64,000 nucleotides of DNA from Enterobacter ludwigii (GCA_900068845.1 CEFQ01000001.1:314983-378982), one strand, 5' to 3'. Shown: positions 30,897 through 42,772, numbered from the stretch's first letter. Program-made: numbers and translations. Notes: generated by a model from the letters alone, not told the origin.

Positions 30897-31882
30897 AGCG
30901 CACCTCGGCCTAATTTACGGCGCACCAGCACAATCAGCATTGGCGCACCAAGCATCGCGGTAACGATGGAAACCCGCAGCTCGCCCGCCACCAGCAGGCG
31001 TCCAAGAATATCGGCGGCGAGGAGCAGAATCGGAGTGATCAGCGCAGTTGCGGGCAGCATCCAGCGGTGATCGTTGCCCACCAGCCAGCGGGCAAAATGC
31101 GGTGTCATCAAACCGACAAAGGCAATCGGCCCCACTGCCGCCGTGGCTGCCCCGCACAGCAGCGCAATCGCCAGCAGACCCAGCAATTGGGTGCGCGCCA
31201 CCCGCGTACCGAGCGCGGTCGCCATGTCGCCGCCCATACTCAAACTGTTCAGCGCCTGCGACAGCGCGATAGCGACTACACTGCCGATCAGCACCGCCGG
31301 GAACAGCGTGCGCAGCGTGGCGAAATTGCGAATATCCAGTGAGCCGCTGTGCCAGAAGCGCAGATGGTCGTAGATGTCGGGATTGAGCAGCGACAGACCA
31401 GAAGTTAATCCATCCAGCACCGCGCCCAGCGCCACGCCCGCTAAGGTAAGACGCACCGGATTGACGCGCCCACCGCCAATCGCGCCGGTCATCGCCACCA
31501 GCAATGAAGACAACAATGCACCGCCAAAGGCGAAGCCAAGCCAATCCAGCGGCGAATCAGCACCAAACAGCGCAATGCCAATCACCACCGCGAAACCGGC
31601 ACCGGCGTTGACGCCGAGAATGCCGGGATCGGCCAGCGGGTTGCGCGTCAGGCTCTGCATCAACGCACCGGCCAGCCCCAGCGCCACGCCCGCCAGCAAT
31701 CCGGCCAAGGTGCGCGGTAAGCGCGCGTCGCGCACAATCACGCACTCCGCGCTAGTGCAGCTGGAGATAAGCGAATGAAATACATCGGGAAGCGGTATCG
31801 ATTTTGCCCCCAGCATTAAGCTGAGTGCGATGAGGAGCAAGAGCAGAATCCCTGAGCCTGCTAATGCACGAATCTGGCGCAT
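30893..31882 (-). CDS. fepD: Ferric enterobactin permease FepD
   Basis: Second FecCD-family inner-membrane subunit of the ferric enterobactin importer. 329 residues, strongly hydrophobic, with LAGALMQSLTRNPLADPG (about 70-87) and GPIAFVGLMTPHFAR near 249-263, the permease loops that contact FepC. It is the first gene of the fepDGC operon and diverges from entS; a Fur-box-like palindrome lies about 50 bases upstream of its start. Regulation by iron is therefore likely. Confidence 0.94.
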   Translation of the reverse strand: MRQIRALAGSGILLLLLIALSLMLGAKSIPLPDVFHSLISSCTSAECVIVRDARLPRTLAGLLAGVALGLAGALMQSLTRNPLADPGILGVNAGAGFAVVIGIALFGADSPLDWLGFAFGGALLSSLLVAMTGAIGGGRVNPVRLTLAGVALGAVLDGLTSGLSLLNPDIYDHLRFWHSGSLDIRNFATLRTLFPAVLIGSVVAIALSQALNSLSMGGDMATALGTRVARTQLLGLLAIALLCGAATAAVGPIAFVGLMTPHFARWLVGNDHRWMLPATALITPILLLAADILGRLLVAGELRVSIVTAMLGAPMLIVLVRRKLGRGAL

Positions 31883-31932
31883 AGCGTTCTAAACCTTCAC
31901 TGTTCAACGTCGTCGCATGCGCGATGTAACTT

Positions 31933-31951
31933 GATAATGGTTATCGTTATT
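31933..31951. promoter_or_regulatory. Fur box between fepD and entS
   Basis: GATAATGGTTATCGTTATT matches 15 of 19 positions of the Fur consensus, midway in the 141-base divergent promoter region. It should repress both fepDGC and entS when iron is plentiful, as in E. coli. Confidence 0.82.
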
Positions 31952-32023
31952 ACTCGCGTTTAGCTATGTTACCATGACTCGCCTCGCGGACGATGAGGAA
32001 AATTGGTGCAATAAGGCGAACAC

Positions 32024-33274
32024 ATGAACAAATCTTCCCACTTTATCGATCTCTCGCTGCTGAAAACCCATCCGGCTTTTCGTGCGGTGTTTATCGCGCG
32101 TTTTATCTCGATTGTCGCGCTCGGCATGCTTGCCGTGGCGGTGCCGGTGCAGATTCAGCACCTGACCCATTCACCGCTGCTGGTGGGATTGGCGGTGACG
32201 CTGGCCGCTGCGGGCATGTTTATCGGCCTGCTGACCGGTGGCGTACTGGCGGATCGCCATGAGCGCAAAAAGCTGATTCTGCTGGCTCGATCCACCTGCG
32301 GCTTAGGCTTTATCGCACTGGCGATCAACGCCGCGCTGCCGCAACCTTCATTAATCGCCGTTTATCTACTGGGTTTCTGGGATGGCTTCTTCGGCGCGAT
32401 TGGCGTCACCGCGCTGCTGGCGGCGACGCCCGCGTTGGTTGGCAGGGAAAACCTTATGCAGGCGGGCGCTATCACCATGTTAACGGTGCGCTTTGGTTCG
32501 ATTTTATCACCGGCGATTGCCGGTCTGGTGATTGCCCACGGCGGCGTGATGTGGAATTACGCACTCGCCGCATTCGGTACACTGCTCACCGTGCTGACGC
32601 TGCTGAAATTGCCTGCCTTGCCGCCTCCGCCGCAGCCGCGCGAACATCCGCTGAAATCCCTCGCGGCCGGCGTGCAGTTTCTCTTCGCCAGCCCAATTGT
32701 CGGCATGGTGGCGCTGATTGGCGCGTTGGTGACCTTAGCCAGCGCGGTGCGCGTGCTCTATCCCTCATTGGCACCGCATTGGTCAGTAAGCGCTAACCAG
32801 CTTGGCTTGATGTACGCCGCCGTGCCGCTCGGCGCGGCGATCGGCGCGCTCACCAGCGGCAAACTGAAACACGCCGCGCGTCCTGGACAGTTAGTACTCG
32901 GCAGCGCGATTGCGGCGTTTATCGCGCTGGGTTTGTTTAGCCTGATGCCGAATCTACCGCTGGCGTTAGCCTGTCTGGTGGCGTTCGGCTACTTCAGCGC
33001 CATCAACAGCCTGGTGCAGTACGCGATGATTCAGGTGCTGACGCCGGATCATTTGTTAGGCCGTATTAACGGCTTGTGGACCGCGCAGAACGTGACCGGC
33101 GATGCGATTGGTGCGGCGGTGATTGGCGCAATGGGTTCATGGCTGCTGCCACCGCAGGCCGCCGCAGTGTTTGGCTTTGCGGCGGCGTTACTGGGCATTG
33201 TGATGTGGTGGGTGATGGGGCGTTTACGTCGTTACCATCCGCCAGCGCCAGCGCTGGCGGAACAGGCATCATGA
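32024..33274 (+). CDS. entS: Enterobactin exporter EntS
   Basis: Major-facilitator-family inner-membrane exporter for enterobactin. 416 residues, the E. coli length, with about 12 hydrophobic segments and the MFS loop [12 protein letters not shown] (about 74-85). Start [19 protein letters not shown] follows an AAGGCG ribosome-binding site. It diverges from fepD across a Fur box and its last bases overlap the convergent fepB stop by 6 bases. Confidence 0.94.
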   Translation: MNKSSHFIDLSLLKTHPAFRAVFIARFISIVALGMLAVAVPVQIQHLTHSPLLVGLAVTLAAAGMFIGLLTGGVLADRHERKKLILLARSTCGLGFIALAINAALPQPSLIAVYLLGFWDGFFGAIGVTALLAATPALVGRENLMQAGAITMLTVRFGSILSPAIAGLVIAHGGVMWNYALAAFGTLLTVLTLLKLPALPPPPQPREHPLKSLAAGVQFLFASPIVGMVALIGALVTLASAVRVLYPSLAPHWSVSANQLGLMYAAVPLGAAIGALTSGKLKHAARPGQLVLGSAIAAFIALGLFSLMPNLPLALACLVAFGYFSAINSLVQYAMIQVLTPDHLLGRINGLWTAQNVTGDAIGAAVIGAMGSWLLPPQAAAVFGFAAALLGIVMWWVMGRLRRYHPPAPALAEQAS

Positions 33275-34258
33275 TTTAACGAACAGCTTTTCCAAACGCG
33301 CGAGCAAATTGCTGGCGCTGTAGTAATCGAGACGGAACGAATCGACACCCAGTTCGTAAACCTGCTTGTTTTGCACCGCGGCGTTTTGCGCGAGGAACGG
33401 ATTGCTCAGCACCGACACCGTGGTTTTATCGTCAGCGGCAAACAGCAGGAAGGTTTTACCGGTCAGGCCGCTGGCGACATTTTCGCCCGACAGCTGAATG
33501 ATGTCTTTACGCTGACCCATGCTGTGCCCCTGCTCAACCGTGGCGGGTGGCGCTGCCAGAGTAAAGCCCAACTGTTCCAGCAACTTGCCCTGTGCCGAGG
33601 CGGCAGTCCACAGATTAACGGCGCGTCCGCCGCCGTTCCACACCATGGCGGAGACCGGCTGCGGCGGCAGCGTGATGGCTTTTTTCAGCGCCGCCTCACG
33701 GTCGTCGAAAGCGTTAATGCGCTGCGCCGCCTGCGCGTCATGACCGGTCGCCTGACCTAACAGCGTGACGACATCCTGCCAGCTTTTGTCGTCGTAATTG
33801 ATTACCAGCGTCGGGGCGATGGCGGAAAACTGGTCGGCGAGCTTGAGGGCGGAATCGTTGCCGGTGGCGCTGACAATAATCAGATCCGGTGCTTGCGCAG
33901 CAACCGCTTCGGCATTCGGCTCACCGATGTATAAACGTTGAAGATGCTGTTTTTTGGCAACATCGCTCCACTGGCGGAAGAAACCCTGATCGTCGGCCAG
34001 GCGACTGTTCGGCGCCGTCGCGCCGGAAGCGATCACCGGCGCATCAATGGCCAGCAGCGATCCGGTCAGCGTAACGCTGGTCGACACAATGCGCTGCGGC
34101 GCTTTGTTCAGCGTGATCGATCCGTTAGCGCCCTGCACGGTGCGCGGCCAGCCTTGCTCGGCATGCGCGACGTTGGTGAAAATCTGGAAAACACACATAA
34201 GGGCTGCAAGGCCCCAAAAACCGCATTTATTCATAAGTTTTGGTCCACTTTTTAGCAT
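33269..34258 (-). CDS. fepB: Periplasmic ferric enterobactin-binding protein FepB
   Basis: Captures ferric enterobactin in the periplasm and delivers it to FepDGC. From the ATG at 34258 (AGGG ribosome-binding site) the protein has 329 residues; an in-frame ATG at 34234 gives 321, closer to E. coli FepB (318), and either leaves a cleavable signal peptide ending ...NVAHA. Conserved segments are [26 protein letters not shown] (a region near residues 55-80), [13 protein letters not shown] and INYDDKSWQ. It diverges from entC with a Fur box between, and converges on entS. Confidence 0.94.
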   Translation of the reverse strand: MLKSGPKLMNKCGFWGLAALMCVFQIFTNVAHAEQGWPRTVQGANGSITLNKAPQRIVSTSVTLTGSLLAIDAPVIASGATAPNSRLADDQGFFRQWSDVAKKQHLQRLYIGEPNAEAVAAQAPDLIIVSATGNDSALKLADQFSAIAPTLVINYDDKSWQDVVTLLGQATGHDAQAAQRINAFDDREAALKKAITLPPQPVSAMVWNGGGRAVNLWTAASAQGKLLEQLGFTLAAPPATVEQGHSMGQRKDIIQLSGENVASGLTGKTFLLFAADDKTTVSVLSNPFLAQNAAVQNKQVYELGVDSFRLDYYSASNLLARLEKLFVKS

Positions 34259-34362
34259 ATTGCCCTGCTTAGCGTCAGCGCCTGATTACGTCTAAACGCG
34301 CGTGAAATCCCGCGAATGGATTGACACGTTTATCCAATCGACGTAGGTTACTGGCCCATAAT

Positions 34363-34381
34363 AAAAATGATAATCATTCTT
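34363..34381. promoter_or_regulatory. Fur box between fepB and entC
   Basis: AAAAATGATAATCATTCTT matches 15 of 19 positions of the Fur consensus, 30 bases upstream of entC and about 105 bases from the fepB start. A second partial motif (TAATAATCTTATCATTT) overlaps it directly downstream, which suggests extended Fur binding. Confidence 0.85.
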
Positions 34382-34410
34382 AATAATCTTATCATTTATA
34401 GGTGAAAATT

Positions 34411-35592
34411 ATGGTGGAATCTTCCACGTTTGAAAATGCCTGGCTTAAGGATTATTCCGCGCTAAGCCGTGGTTTCCTCTTTACCTCGCCGTGGCGTAGT
34501 TTGGCAACGCAAGGATGCTATACCACCGTGACTGCACCGGTAGAGGATGCTGCGTCGCTTGATGGTGATTTTCAACTACAGCTGCGGCAGCACTTTGCGG
34601 CGGCGAAAAAACAGGGCATCGATAATCCGATTCTGGTCGGGGCGATCCCTTTTGACGTCAGCCAGCCTGCTGCGCTGTTTATTCCTGAATCCTATCAGAC
34701 GTTTAATCGCGTCGACCTGCAAAACGCGCTGCCGGAAAACGTCAGCGATCTGCCACAGGTGCGTCGTCGCACCGCGGTGCCGGACCACGATGTGTTTACC
34801 ACGATGGTGGCAGATGCGGTGGCGGCCACGCAGCGCGGCGATCTGGATAAAGTGGTGCTGTCGCGTCTGATGGATATCGTTACCGAACAGCCGGTTGATA
34901 CCGCAGCACTGATGCAGCGCGTGATTGCGCAGAACCCCAACAGCTACCATTTCCATCTGCCGCTGCCGCAAGGCGGTGCGCTGATTGGCGCCAGTCCGGA
35001 ACTGATGCTGCGCAAACAGGGGCGCGATTTTAGCTCTTGTCCGCTGGCGGGCTCGGCGCGGCGCAGTCATGACGATGCACAGCAGGATCGCGCCGCTGGC
35101 GAAACGCTAATGGATTCCCGCAAAGATCGTCATGAGCATAAGCTAGTGACCGACGCGATGCGCGACACGTTGCAGCCGCGCAGCCGTTTGCTGTCGGTGC
35201 CAACCATTCCTTCGCTGATTACCACTGCCACGCTGTGGCATCTGGCCACGCAAATCGATGGCGAAGCGCAGGATGAGCGCGAAAATGCGCTGTCGCTGGC
35301 CTGCTTGCTGCATCCCACACCGGCGCTGAGCGGCTTCCCGCATCAACGCGCGCAGCAGCTCATCCAGCAGCTGGAACCTTTTGATCGTCAATTGTTCGGC
35401 GGCATCGTTGGCTGGTGCGATAGCGAGGGCAATGGCGAATGGGTGGTCACCATCCGCTGCGGCACCGTACAGGGCACCCGCGTGCGCCTGTTTGCCGGCG
35501 CGGGCATTGTTGCCGATTCACAACCCGAATCAGAGTGGCGCGAAACCGGCGTGAAGCTGGACACCATGTTGCGCGCCTTTGGACTGCAATAA
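34411..35592 (+). CDS. entC: Isochorismate synthase EntC
   Basis: First committed enzyme of 2,3-dihydroxybenzoate synthesis, converting chorismate to isochorismate. Start ATG at 34411 follows an AGGTG ribosome-binding site and gives 393 residues (E. coli 391); a GTG three codons earlier is ignored. The chorismate-binding C-terminal half has [11 protein letters not shown] (about 195), [22 protein letters not shown] and the late RLFAGAGIV. It is the promoter-proximal gene of entC-E-B-A-H, with a Fur box 30 bases upstream. Confidence 0.95.
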   Translation: MVESSTFENAWLKDYSALSRGFLFTSPWRSLATQGCYTTVTAPVEDAASLDGDFQLQLRQHFAAAKKQGIDNPILVGAIPFDVSQPAALFIPESYQTFNRVDLQNALPENVSDLPQVRRRTAVPDHDVFTTMVADAVAATQRGDLDKVVLSRLMDIVTEQPVDTAALMQRVIAQNPNSYHFHLPLPQGGALIGASPELMLRKQGRDFSSCPLAGSARRSHDDAQQDRAAGETLMDSRKDRHEHKLVTDAMRDTLQPRSRLLSVPTIPSLITTATLWHLATQIDGEAQDERENALSLACLLHPTPALSGFPHQRAQQLIQQLEPFDRQLFGGIVGWCDSEGNGEWVVTIRCGTVQGTRVRLFAGAGIVADSQPESEWRETGVKLDTMLRAFGLQ

Positions 35593-35602
35593 AGGAAAGA
35601 GC

Positions 35603-37219
35603 ATGAGCATTCCCTATACTCGCTGGCCGGACGATCTGGCTGCGCGCTACCGTGAAAAAGGCTACTGGCTGGATGTGCCGATGACCGACATTTTGGCACG
35701 TCATCAGCATAACGATGCCATCGCGGTGATTGATGGCGATCGTCAAATTAGCTATCGCGAATTGGATGTATTGAGCAGCAACCTGGCCGCCGCGCTACAG
35801 CGTCGTGGCCTGCAAAACGGTGATACTGCGCTAGTGCAACTCGGCAACGTGGCCGATTTTTATGTCACGGTGTTTGCGCTGTTCAAGCTCGGCGTAGCAT
35901 CAGTCTTCGCGCTGTTCAGTCATCAGCGCACCGAACTGAGCGCCTATGCTGCGCAGATCGAGCCGAAACTGCTGATTGCCGATCGCACCCACGCGCTGTT
36001 TGCTGACGACACCTTTATTAGCGCGCTGTGCGCCGCGCAGCCTTCACTGCAACAGGTCATTCTGCGTAATGACAATCAGCCGGAAAACACGCTGGAAGCG
36101 CTGATGGCGGAAGCCGCAGCGGATTTCGTCGCGTCGCCAACCGCCGCCGATGAAGTGGCGTTTTTCCAGCTCTCCGGTGGTAGCACCGGCACACCGAAGC
36201 TGATTCCACGCACGCATAATGACTATTACTACAGCATTCGCGCCAGTGATGAGATCTGCGAGGTGACCGCCGAGACGCGTTATCTTATCGCCCTGCCCGC
36301 ACCGCACAACTTTGCGATGAGCTCACCCGGATCGTTGGGCGTGTTCTACGCGGGTGGGCAGGTGATTCTGGCCGCCGATCCCAGCGCCACGTTGTGCTTC
36401 CCGCTGATCGAGAAGCATCAGGTCACCGATACCGGTTTAGTGCCGCCTGCGGTGAGCTTGTGGTTACAGGCGATTCAGGAATGGGGCAGCAATAAACAGC
36501 TGGCCTCGCTGCAGCGCATTCAGGTGGGCGGCGCCAAACTGGGCGAAACGCTGGCTGCACGTATTCAGACCGAAATCGGTTGCCAGTTGCAGCAGGTGTT
36601 CGGCATGGCCGAAGGGCTGGTGAATTACACCCGCTTTGGTGACGATGAGGAAACCATTCTCACTACGCAAGGCCGTCCGATTTCTGAAGACGACGAAGTG
36701 TGGGTTGCTGATGAGCACGGCAATGCGCTGCCAACCGGCACCGTTGGCCGCCTGATGACGCGTGGCCCCTACACCTTCCGTGGCTACTACAAGAGCCCGG
36801 AACACAACGCTGCCAGCTTCGATGCCAACGGATTTTACTGTTCGGGCGATCTGATTGAGATCAACGCGCAAGGCTACATCACCGTGCAAGGGCGCGAAAA
36901 GGATCAGATCAATCGTGGTGGCGAGAAGATCGCTGCGGAAGAGATCGAAAACCTGCTACAGCGTCATCCTGATGTGATCCACGCCGCGCTGGTGTCAATG
37001 AACGACGAGCTGATGGGCGAAAAGAGCTGCGCCTTTATTGTCGCCAGCCAACCGCTTAAAGCCGTGGCGCTGCGTCGCCATCTGCGTGAGCTGGGCGTGG
37101 CCGAGTTCAAATTACCTGACCGTATTACCTGCGTAGATGCCCTACCGCTGACGCCTGTCGGCAAGGTGGATAAAAAACGTTTACGCCAACAGCTTGCCGA
37201 TCAACAAGCGCAAGCCTGA
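35603..37219 (+). CDS. entE: 2,3-dihydroxybenzoate-AMP ligase EntE
   Basis: Activates 2,3-dihydroxybenzoate as the adenylate and loads it onto the EntB carrier domain. Starting at [16 protein letters not shown] (AAAGGAAAG ribosome-binding site) the protein has 538 residues (E. coli 536). The AMP-binding core motif [19 protein letters not shown] (about 190-208), the aryl-acid-selecting HNFAMSSPG region and the C-terminal Lys in [11 protein letters not shown] are visible. It lies 10 bases after entC and 18 before entB. Confidence 0.96.
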   Translation: MSIPYTRWPDDLAARYREKGYWLDVPMTDILARHQHNDAIAVIDGDRQISYRELDVLSSNLAAALQRRGLQNGDTALVQLGNVADFYVTVFALFKLGVASVFALFSHQRTELSAYAAQIEPKLLIADRTHALFADDTFISALCAAQPSLQQVILRNDNQPENTLEALMAEAAADFVASPTAADEVAFFQLSGGSTGTPKLIPRTHNDYYYSIRASDEICEVTAETRYLIALPAPHNFAMSSPGSLGVFYAGGQVILAADPSATLCFPLIEKHQVTDTGLVPPAVSLWLQAIQEWGSNKQLASLQRIQVGGAKLGETLAARIQTEIGCQLQQVFGMAEGLVNYTRFGDDEETILTTQGRPISEDDEVWVADEHGNALPTGTVGRLMTRGPYTFRGYYKSPEHNAASFDANGFYCSGDLIEINAQGYITVQGREKDQINRGGEKIAAEEIENLLQRHPDVIHAALVSMNDELMGEKSCAFIVASQPLKAVALRRHLRELGVAEFKLPDRITCVDALPLTPVGKVDKKRLRQQLADQQAQA

Positions 37220-37237
37220 CCTGTTCCGGAGATTGCA

Positions 37238-38092
37238 ATGGCTATTCCAAAACTGAATTCTTACGCGCTGCCTGCAGCGACTGAACTGCCAACCAACAAA
37301 GTGAAGTGGGCGGTGGAACCCCAGCGTGCCGCGCTGCTGATTCACGATATGCAGGCTTACTTCCTCAATTTCTGGGGTGAAGATAGCCCGCTGGTGAATC
37401 AGGTCGTCGAGAACATCGCGCGCCTGCGCGCCTACTGCAAAGCCCAGGGCATTCCGGTGTTCTATACCGCCCAACCGAATGAGCAGAGCGACGCCGATCG
37501 CGCGCTGCTTAACGACATGTGGGGACCGGGCCTGAATAAGCATCCGGATCAGCAGAAAATCGTTGATGCGCTGGCACCGGATCAGGACGATCAGGTGCTG
37601 ACCAAATGGCGCTACAGCGCGTTCGTGCGTTCTCCGCTGGAATCGATCCTGCAGGAAATGGGGCGCGATCAGCTGATTATCACCGGCGTCTATGCACACA
37701 TCGGCTGCCTCACCACCGCCACCGACGCCTTTATGCGTAATATCCAGCCATTTATGGTGGCGGATGCGCTGGCCGACTTCACGCGCGAAGAGCACATGAT
37801 GGCGCTGACTTATACTGCCGGTCGCAGCGGTAAAGTGGTGATGACCGCCGATCTGATGCCGCTGCCGCTGAGCAAAGACGATCTGCGTGCGCTGATTCTG
37901 CCGCTGCTGGAAGATGACGATGTGCCGGAAGATGATGAGAACCTGATCGATTACGGTCTGGATTCAGTGCGTGTGATGGCGCTGGCGGCGCGCTGGCGTC
38001 AGGTGCACAGCGATATCGATTTCGTTAGTCTGGCAAAAAATCCGACCATCGATGGCTGGTGGGCGCTGCTGTCACGGGTGCCAGCCAAATGA
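37238..38092 (+). CDS. entB: Isochorismatase / aryl carrier protein EntB
   Basis: Bifunctional: the N-terminal domain (1-~205) hydrolyses isochorismate to 2,3-dihydro-2,3-dihydroxybenzoate; the C-terminal aryl carrier domain (~210-284) holds dihydroxybenzoate as a thioester for EntF. 284 residues, start MAIPKLNSYALPA with a GGAG ribosome-binding site. Motifs are HDMQAYFLNFWG in the hydrolase and DYGLDSVRVM, where Ser243 is the expected phosphopantetheine attachment site. The phosphopantetheinyl transferase (EntD) is not in this locus. entA starts 4 bases inside its end. Confidence 0.96.
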   Translation: MAIPKLNSYALPAATELPTNKVKWAVEPQRAALLIHDMQAYFLNFWGEDSPLVNQVVENIARLRAYCKAQGIPVFYTAQPNEQSDADRALLNDMWGPGLNKHPDQQKIVDALAPDQDDQVLTKWRYSAFVRSPLESILQEMGRDQLIITGVYAHIGCLTTATDAFMRNIQPFMVADALADFTREEHMMALTYTAGRSGKVVMTADLMPLPLSKDDLRALILPLLEDDDVPEDDENLIDYGLDSVRVMALAARWRQVHSDIDFVSLAKNPTIDGWWALLSRVPAK

Positions 38093-38844
38093 ATACCTTT
38101 GATTTCAGTGGAAAAATCGTTTGGGTCACCGGCGCGGGCAAAGGCATTGGTTATCATACCGCGTTGAGCTTTCATCAGGCCGGCGCACAGGTGATCGGCT
38201 TCGATCTGCGTTTCGATCAGGCTGACTATCCGTTTACCACTCAGGTGCTGGATGTGGCCAACGCCGCCGAGGTGAAAGCCGTGTGCCAGCATTTGCTGGC
38301 GGATCAGCCACGTCTGGATGTGCTGGTGAACGGTGCCGGCATCCTGCGCATCGGCAGCACCGATGAACTCTCTTTCGAAGATTGGCAGGCTTGTCTGGCG
38401 GTGAATGCCGGTGGCGCGTTCAATATGTTCCAGCAAACTTTGCCGGTGTTTCGCCAGCAGCGTGCGGGCGCAATCGTCACCATCGCATCCAACGCCGCGC
38501 ATGCGCCGCGTCTCGGTATGTCGGCCTATGGCGCTTCCAAAGCCGCGCTGCGCAGCTTGTGTTTAACCGTCGGGTTAGAAATGGCACCGTTCGGCGTGCG
38601 CTGTAATATCGTGTCGCCGGGCTCCACCGATACCGATATGCAACGCAGCCTGTGGCATACGCCGGAAGCCGAGCAGGAGATGATCAACGGTTTCCCGGAT
38701 CAGTACAAATTAGGGATTCCACTGCGTAAGATCGCCAAACCGCAGGAGATCGTCGCTAACGTGATGTTCCTCGCCTCGGATCTTGCCAGCCACGTGGTAC
38801 TGCAGGATATTGTGGTCGACGGTGGCGCAACGCTGGGATCCTAA
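38089..38844 (+). CDS. entA: 2,3-dihydro-2,3-dihydroxybenzoate dehydrogenase EntA
   Basis: NAD-dependent short-chain dehydrogenase making 2,3-dihydroxybenzoate. The ATG at 38089 overlaps the entB stop (ATGA), giving 251 residues (E. coli 248). NAD-binding TGAGKGIGY (about 13-21), NGAGI near 85-89, catalytic Ser in ASNAAH and the YGASK motif (about 146-150) are present. A longer frame inside entB is rejected. Followed by entH after three bases. Confidence 0.96.
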   Translation: MNTFDFSGKIVWVTGAGKGIGYHTALSFHQAGAQVIGFDLRFDQADYPFTTQVLDVANAAEVKAVCQHLLADQPRLDVLVNGAGILRIGSTDELSFEDWQACLAVNAGGAFNMFQQTLPVFRQQRAGAIVTIASNAAHAPRLGMSAYGASKAALRSLCLTVGLEMAPFGVRCNIVSPGSTDTDMQRSLWHTPEAEQEMINGFPDQYKLGIPLRKIAKPQEIVANVMFLASDLASHVVLQDIVVDGGATLGS

Positions 38845-38847
38845 GTG

Positions 38848-39264
38848 ATGGCAATCTGGAAACGAACGGTCGATCTTGAAACGCTGAATAAAATGGGTGA
38901 GAACTCGCTGGTGGCACACGTCGGTATTGTGTTTACTGTCATTGGCGAAGATTATCTGGAAGCCACCATGCCGGTAGATACGCGCACGCAGCAGCCGTTT
39001 GGCCTGCTGCACGGCGGCGCTTCCGTGGTACTGGCTGAGTCGATGGGATCGATTGCCGGTTATCTCAGCATCGAGGAAGGGAAAAGCGTGGTGGGGATTG
39101 AGGTCAGCGCTAGCCATCATCGTGCGGTGAGCCGCGGTGAAGTACGCGGAATTTGCCGTCCACTTCACTTGGGTGCGCGCAATCAGAGCTGGCAGATTGA
39201 GATCCGCAACGCCCGCGATCAGCTGTGCTGCACCTCGCGATTGACGGTGGCGGTGCTAGGTTAA
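38848..39264 (+). CDS. entH: Proofreading thioesterase EntH
   Basis: Hotdog-fold thioesterase that clears wrongly loaded acyl groups from the EntB carrier domain. ATG at 38848 gives 138 residues (E. coli 137); a GTG one codon before is possible. Family motif QPFGLLHGGASVVLAES (about 47-63) with the catalytic Glu, and TRTQQPFG just before. It is the last gene of the entCEBAH operon and is followed by a terminator shared with convergent obgE. Confidence 0.95.
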   Translation: MAIWKRTVDLETLNKMGENSLVAHVGIVFTVIGEDYLEATMPVDTRTQQPFGLLHGGASVVLAESMGSIAGYLSIEEGKSVVGIEVSASHHRAVSRGEVRGICRPLHLGARNQSWQIEIRNARDQLCCTSRLTVAVLG

Positions 39265-39273
39265 GGCGTAAAA

Positions 39274-39295
39274 AAAGCGGCCATCTGGCCGCTTT
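39274..39295. terminator. Bidirectional terminator between entH and obgE
   Basis: Stem AAAGCGGCC/GGCCGCTTT with a 4-base loop and A- and T-rich flanks, located between the convergent stops. It marks the right boundary of the enterobactin insertion relative to the E. coli gene order. Confidence 0.9.
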
Positions 39296-39306
39296 CTCTT
39301 ATGCGA

Positions 39307-40494
<1,188 letters not shown>

Positions 40495-40660
40495 TCACGC
40501 TGTCGTTTACGGCAGCTTGCAGGCCGCGAACGGGTCCGCCAGGGTCTTCTGCGCTGACCGACGGCGGATAATACAAGATTGGCAAAGCCAAGAGTACATA
40601 AATTGTACAGCAACTGTGCTAAAGCGTAACTGTTATCCAGTAAGCTCAGTAGCAGAATGT

Positions 40661-40690
40661 AAAAAGCCCCGCAAAGCTGCGGGGCCTTTC
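40661..40690 (-). terminator. rplU-rpmA terminator
   Basis: Minus-strand stem GCCCCGC/GCGGGGC with a 6-base loop (40666-40685) followed by TTTTT, about 45 bases beyond the rpmA stop. Confidence 0.88.
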
Positions 40691-40731
40691 ATTCGTGTAT
40701 TCAGACGTTAAACGCCTGCAGCACGACAACC

Positions 40732-40992
<261 letters not shown>

Positions 40993-41004
40993 TCAGATCT
41001 CCTC

Positions 41005-41316
41005 TTACGCGCCGATCACAGTGATTTTCACATCTGTGAACCACTGACGGTGACCAGCTTGCTTACGGTAGTGTTTACGACGACGAAACTTAACGATTTT
41101 AATTTTCTCGCCACGACCGTGAGCAACAACTTCTGCCTTGATCACACCGCCTGAAACCAGTGGCGCGCCGATTTTCACGTCTTCGCCATTTGCGATCATC
41201 AGAACCTGGTCAAACTCAATGGTTTCACCGGTTGCGATGTCCAGCTTTTCCAGGCGAACGGTCTGACCTTCGCTTACTCGGTGTTGTTTACCACCACTTT
41301 GGAAAACCGCGTACAT
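41005..41316 (-). CDS. rplU: 50S ribosomal protein L21
   Basis: Large-subunit protein binding 23S rRNA near L20. The start [17 protein letters not shown] at 41316 gives 103 residues, as in E. coli; the longer open frame reaches into the ispB promoter region and is not used. Ends [12 protein letters not shown]. Divergent from ispB, co-transcribed with rpmA. Confidence 0.98.
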   Translation of the reverse strand: MYAVFQSGGKQHRVSEGQTVRLEKLDIATGETIEFDQVLMIANGEDVKIGAPLVSGGVIKAEVVAHGRGEKIKIVKFRRRKHYRKQAGHRQWFTDVKITVIGA

Positions 41317-41568
41317 ATAAAACTCCGCTTCTGCGCGTGCCTTTCTATTCATCAGGCGGCGCGATAAATATTCACAATAGGGCGCGAATTCTACGCAATA
41401 CTCCAGCAGAAGACAAGAGCACTTTGCACTCTCTTGCAGAAAAAAAGCGCAAGGCGAATGCAAACGTTTCGCAACCCGATTTTTCAAGTACAATCAGTAA
41501 CAGATTACCTGAACTCACGCTGTGTAAAGCGCTTACCATGCAAAAAACGAGTAAAGCTGAAAAGACGA

Positions 41569-42540
41569 ATGAACTTAGAACAGATTAATGAATTAACCGC
41601 GCAGGACATGGCGGCCGTCAACCAGACCATCCTCGAACAGCTGAATTCAGAAGTCTCACTGATTAACCAGTTGGGCTATTACATCATCAGCGGCGGGGGC
41701 AAACGCATCCGTCCGATGATCGCTGTGCTTTCAGCACGCGCATTGAATTATCAGGGTTCGTTGCACATCACCAATGCGGCGCTGATCGAATTTATCCATA
41801 CGGCGACGCTGCTGCACGATGATGTGGTGGATGAATCCGATATGCGCCGTGGCAAAGCTACCGCTAATGCTGCGTTTGGTAATGCGGCTAGCGTGCTGGT
41901 GGGCGATTTTATCTACACGCGCTCCTTCCAGATGATGACCAGTATGGGATCCTTAAAGATCCTTGCGCTAATGTCGGAAGCGGTCAACGTGATCGCGGAA
42001 GGCGAAGTGCTGCAGTTAATGAACTGCAACGATCCCGATATCACTGAAGAGAGCTACATGCGGGTGATTTACAGCAAAACCGCCCGCCTGTTCGAAGCCG
42101 CTTCGCAGGCGTCGGCAATATTAGCCGAGGCTACGCCAGCGCAGGAGAAAGCGCTGCAGGATTATGGTCGCTATCTCGGCACCGCTTTTCAGCTCATTGA
42201 TGATTTGCTGGATTACAGTGCCGATGGCGAAACACTGGGCAAAAATACCGGTGATGACCTGAGCGAAGGCAAGCCCACGCTGCCATTGCTGCATGCGATG
42301 CACAACGGAACGCCTGAGCAGGCGCAGATGATTCGCCAGGCCATTGAAGAAGGCAACGGTCGTCATCTTCTGGAACCGGTGCTGGCGGCGATGCAACAAA
42401 CTGGCTCGCTAGAGTGGACGCGTAAACGTGCTGAAGAGGAAGCTGATAAAGCGATCGCAGCACTGCAGGCATTGCCTGAAACCCCGTGGCGCAGCGCGCT
42501 CGAGGCACTGGCCCACATGTCCGTGCAGCGCGACTTCTGA
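41569..42540 (+). CDS. ispB: Octaprenyl diphosphate synthase IspB
   Basis: Essential prenyltransferase that makes the C40 side chain of ubiquinone and menaquinone. The ATG at 41569 gives MNLEQINELTAQDM and 323 residues, the E. coli length; the extra 45 in-frame upstream codons lie in the promoter region. The aspartate-rich motifs are LLHDDVVDESDMRRG (about 82-96) and LIDDLLDY (about 209-216). A terminator follows immediately. Confidence 0.97.
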   Translation: MNLEQINELTAQDMAAVNQTILEQLNSEVSLINQLGYYIISGGGKRIRPMIAVLSARALNYQGSLHITNAALIEFIHTATLLHDDVVDESDMRRGKATANAAFGNAASVLVGDFIYTRSFQMMTSMGSLKILALMSEAVNVIAEGEVLQLMNCNDPDITEESYMRVIYSKTARLFEAASQASAILAEATPAQEKALQDYGRYLGTAFQLIDDLLDYSADGETLGKNTGDDLSEGKPTLPLLHAMHNGTPEQAQMIRQAIEEGNGRHLLEPVLAAMQQTGSLEWTRKRAEEEADKAIAALQALPETPWRSALEALAHMSVQRDF

Positions 42541-42547
42541 TTTCAGC

Positions 42548-42571
42548 GGGGCCTCAATTGGCCCCGTTTCC
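42548..42571 (+). terminator. ispB terminator
   Basis: Stem GGGGCC/GGCCCC with a 6-base loop followed by GTTTCCTTTCT, seven bases after the ispB stop. Confidence 0.8.
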
Positions 42572-42772
42572 TTTCTCAACCGCCCTCCTTCCTCTTACAT
42601 TCCTTACATCGCTTTTGAGAAAAGCGACGCAGTTTCGTGCGCCGAGCAAACAATTACTGGAAATTTATAGGAAACATTTGCTATAAAAATGCGGATTTTT
42701 TCCAGAAATCTCTGCAACGGGAAAGATTTTGCAGTAGAGATGAAGTAACAACACGGACACGGAGAAGAAGTT

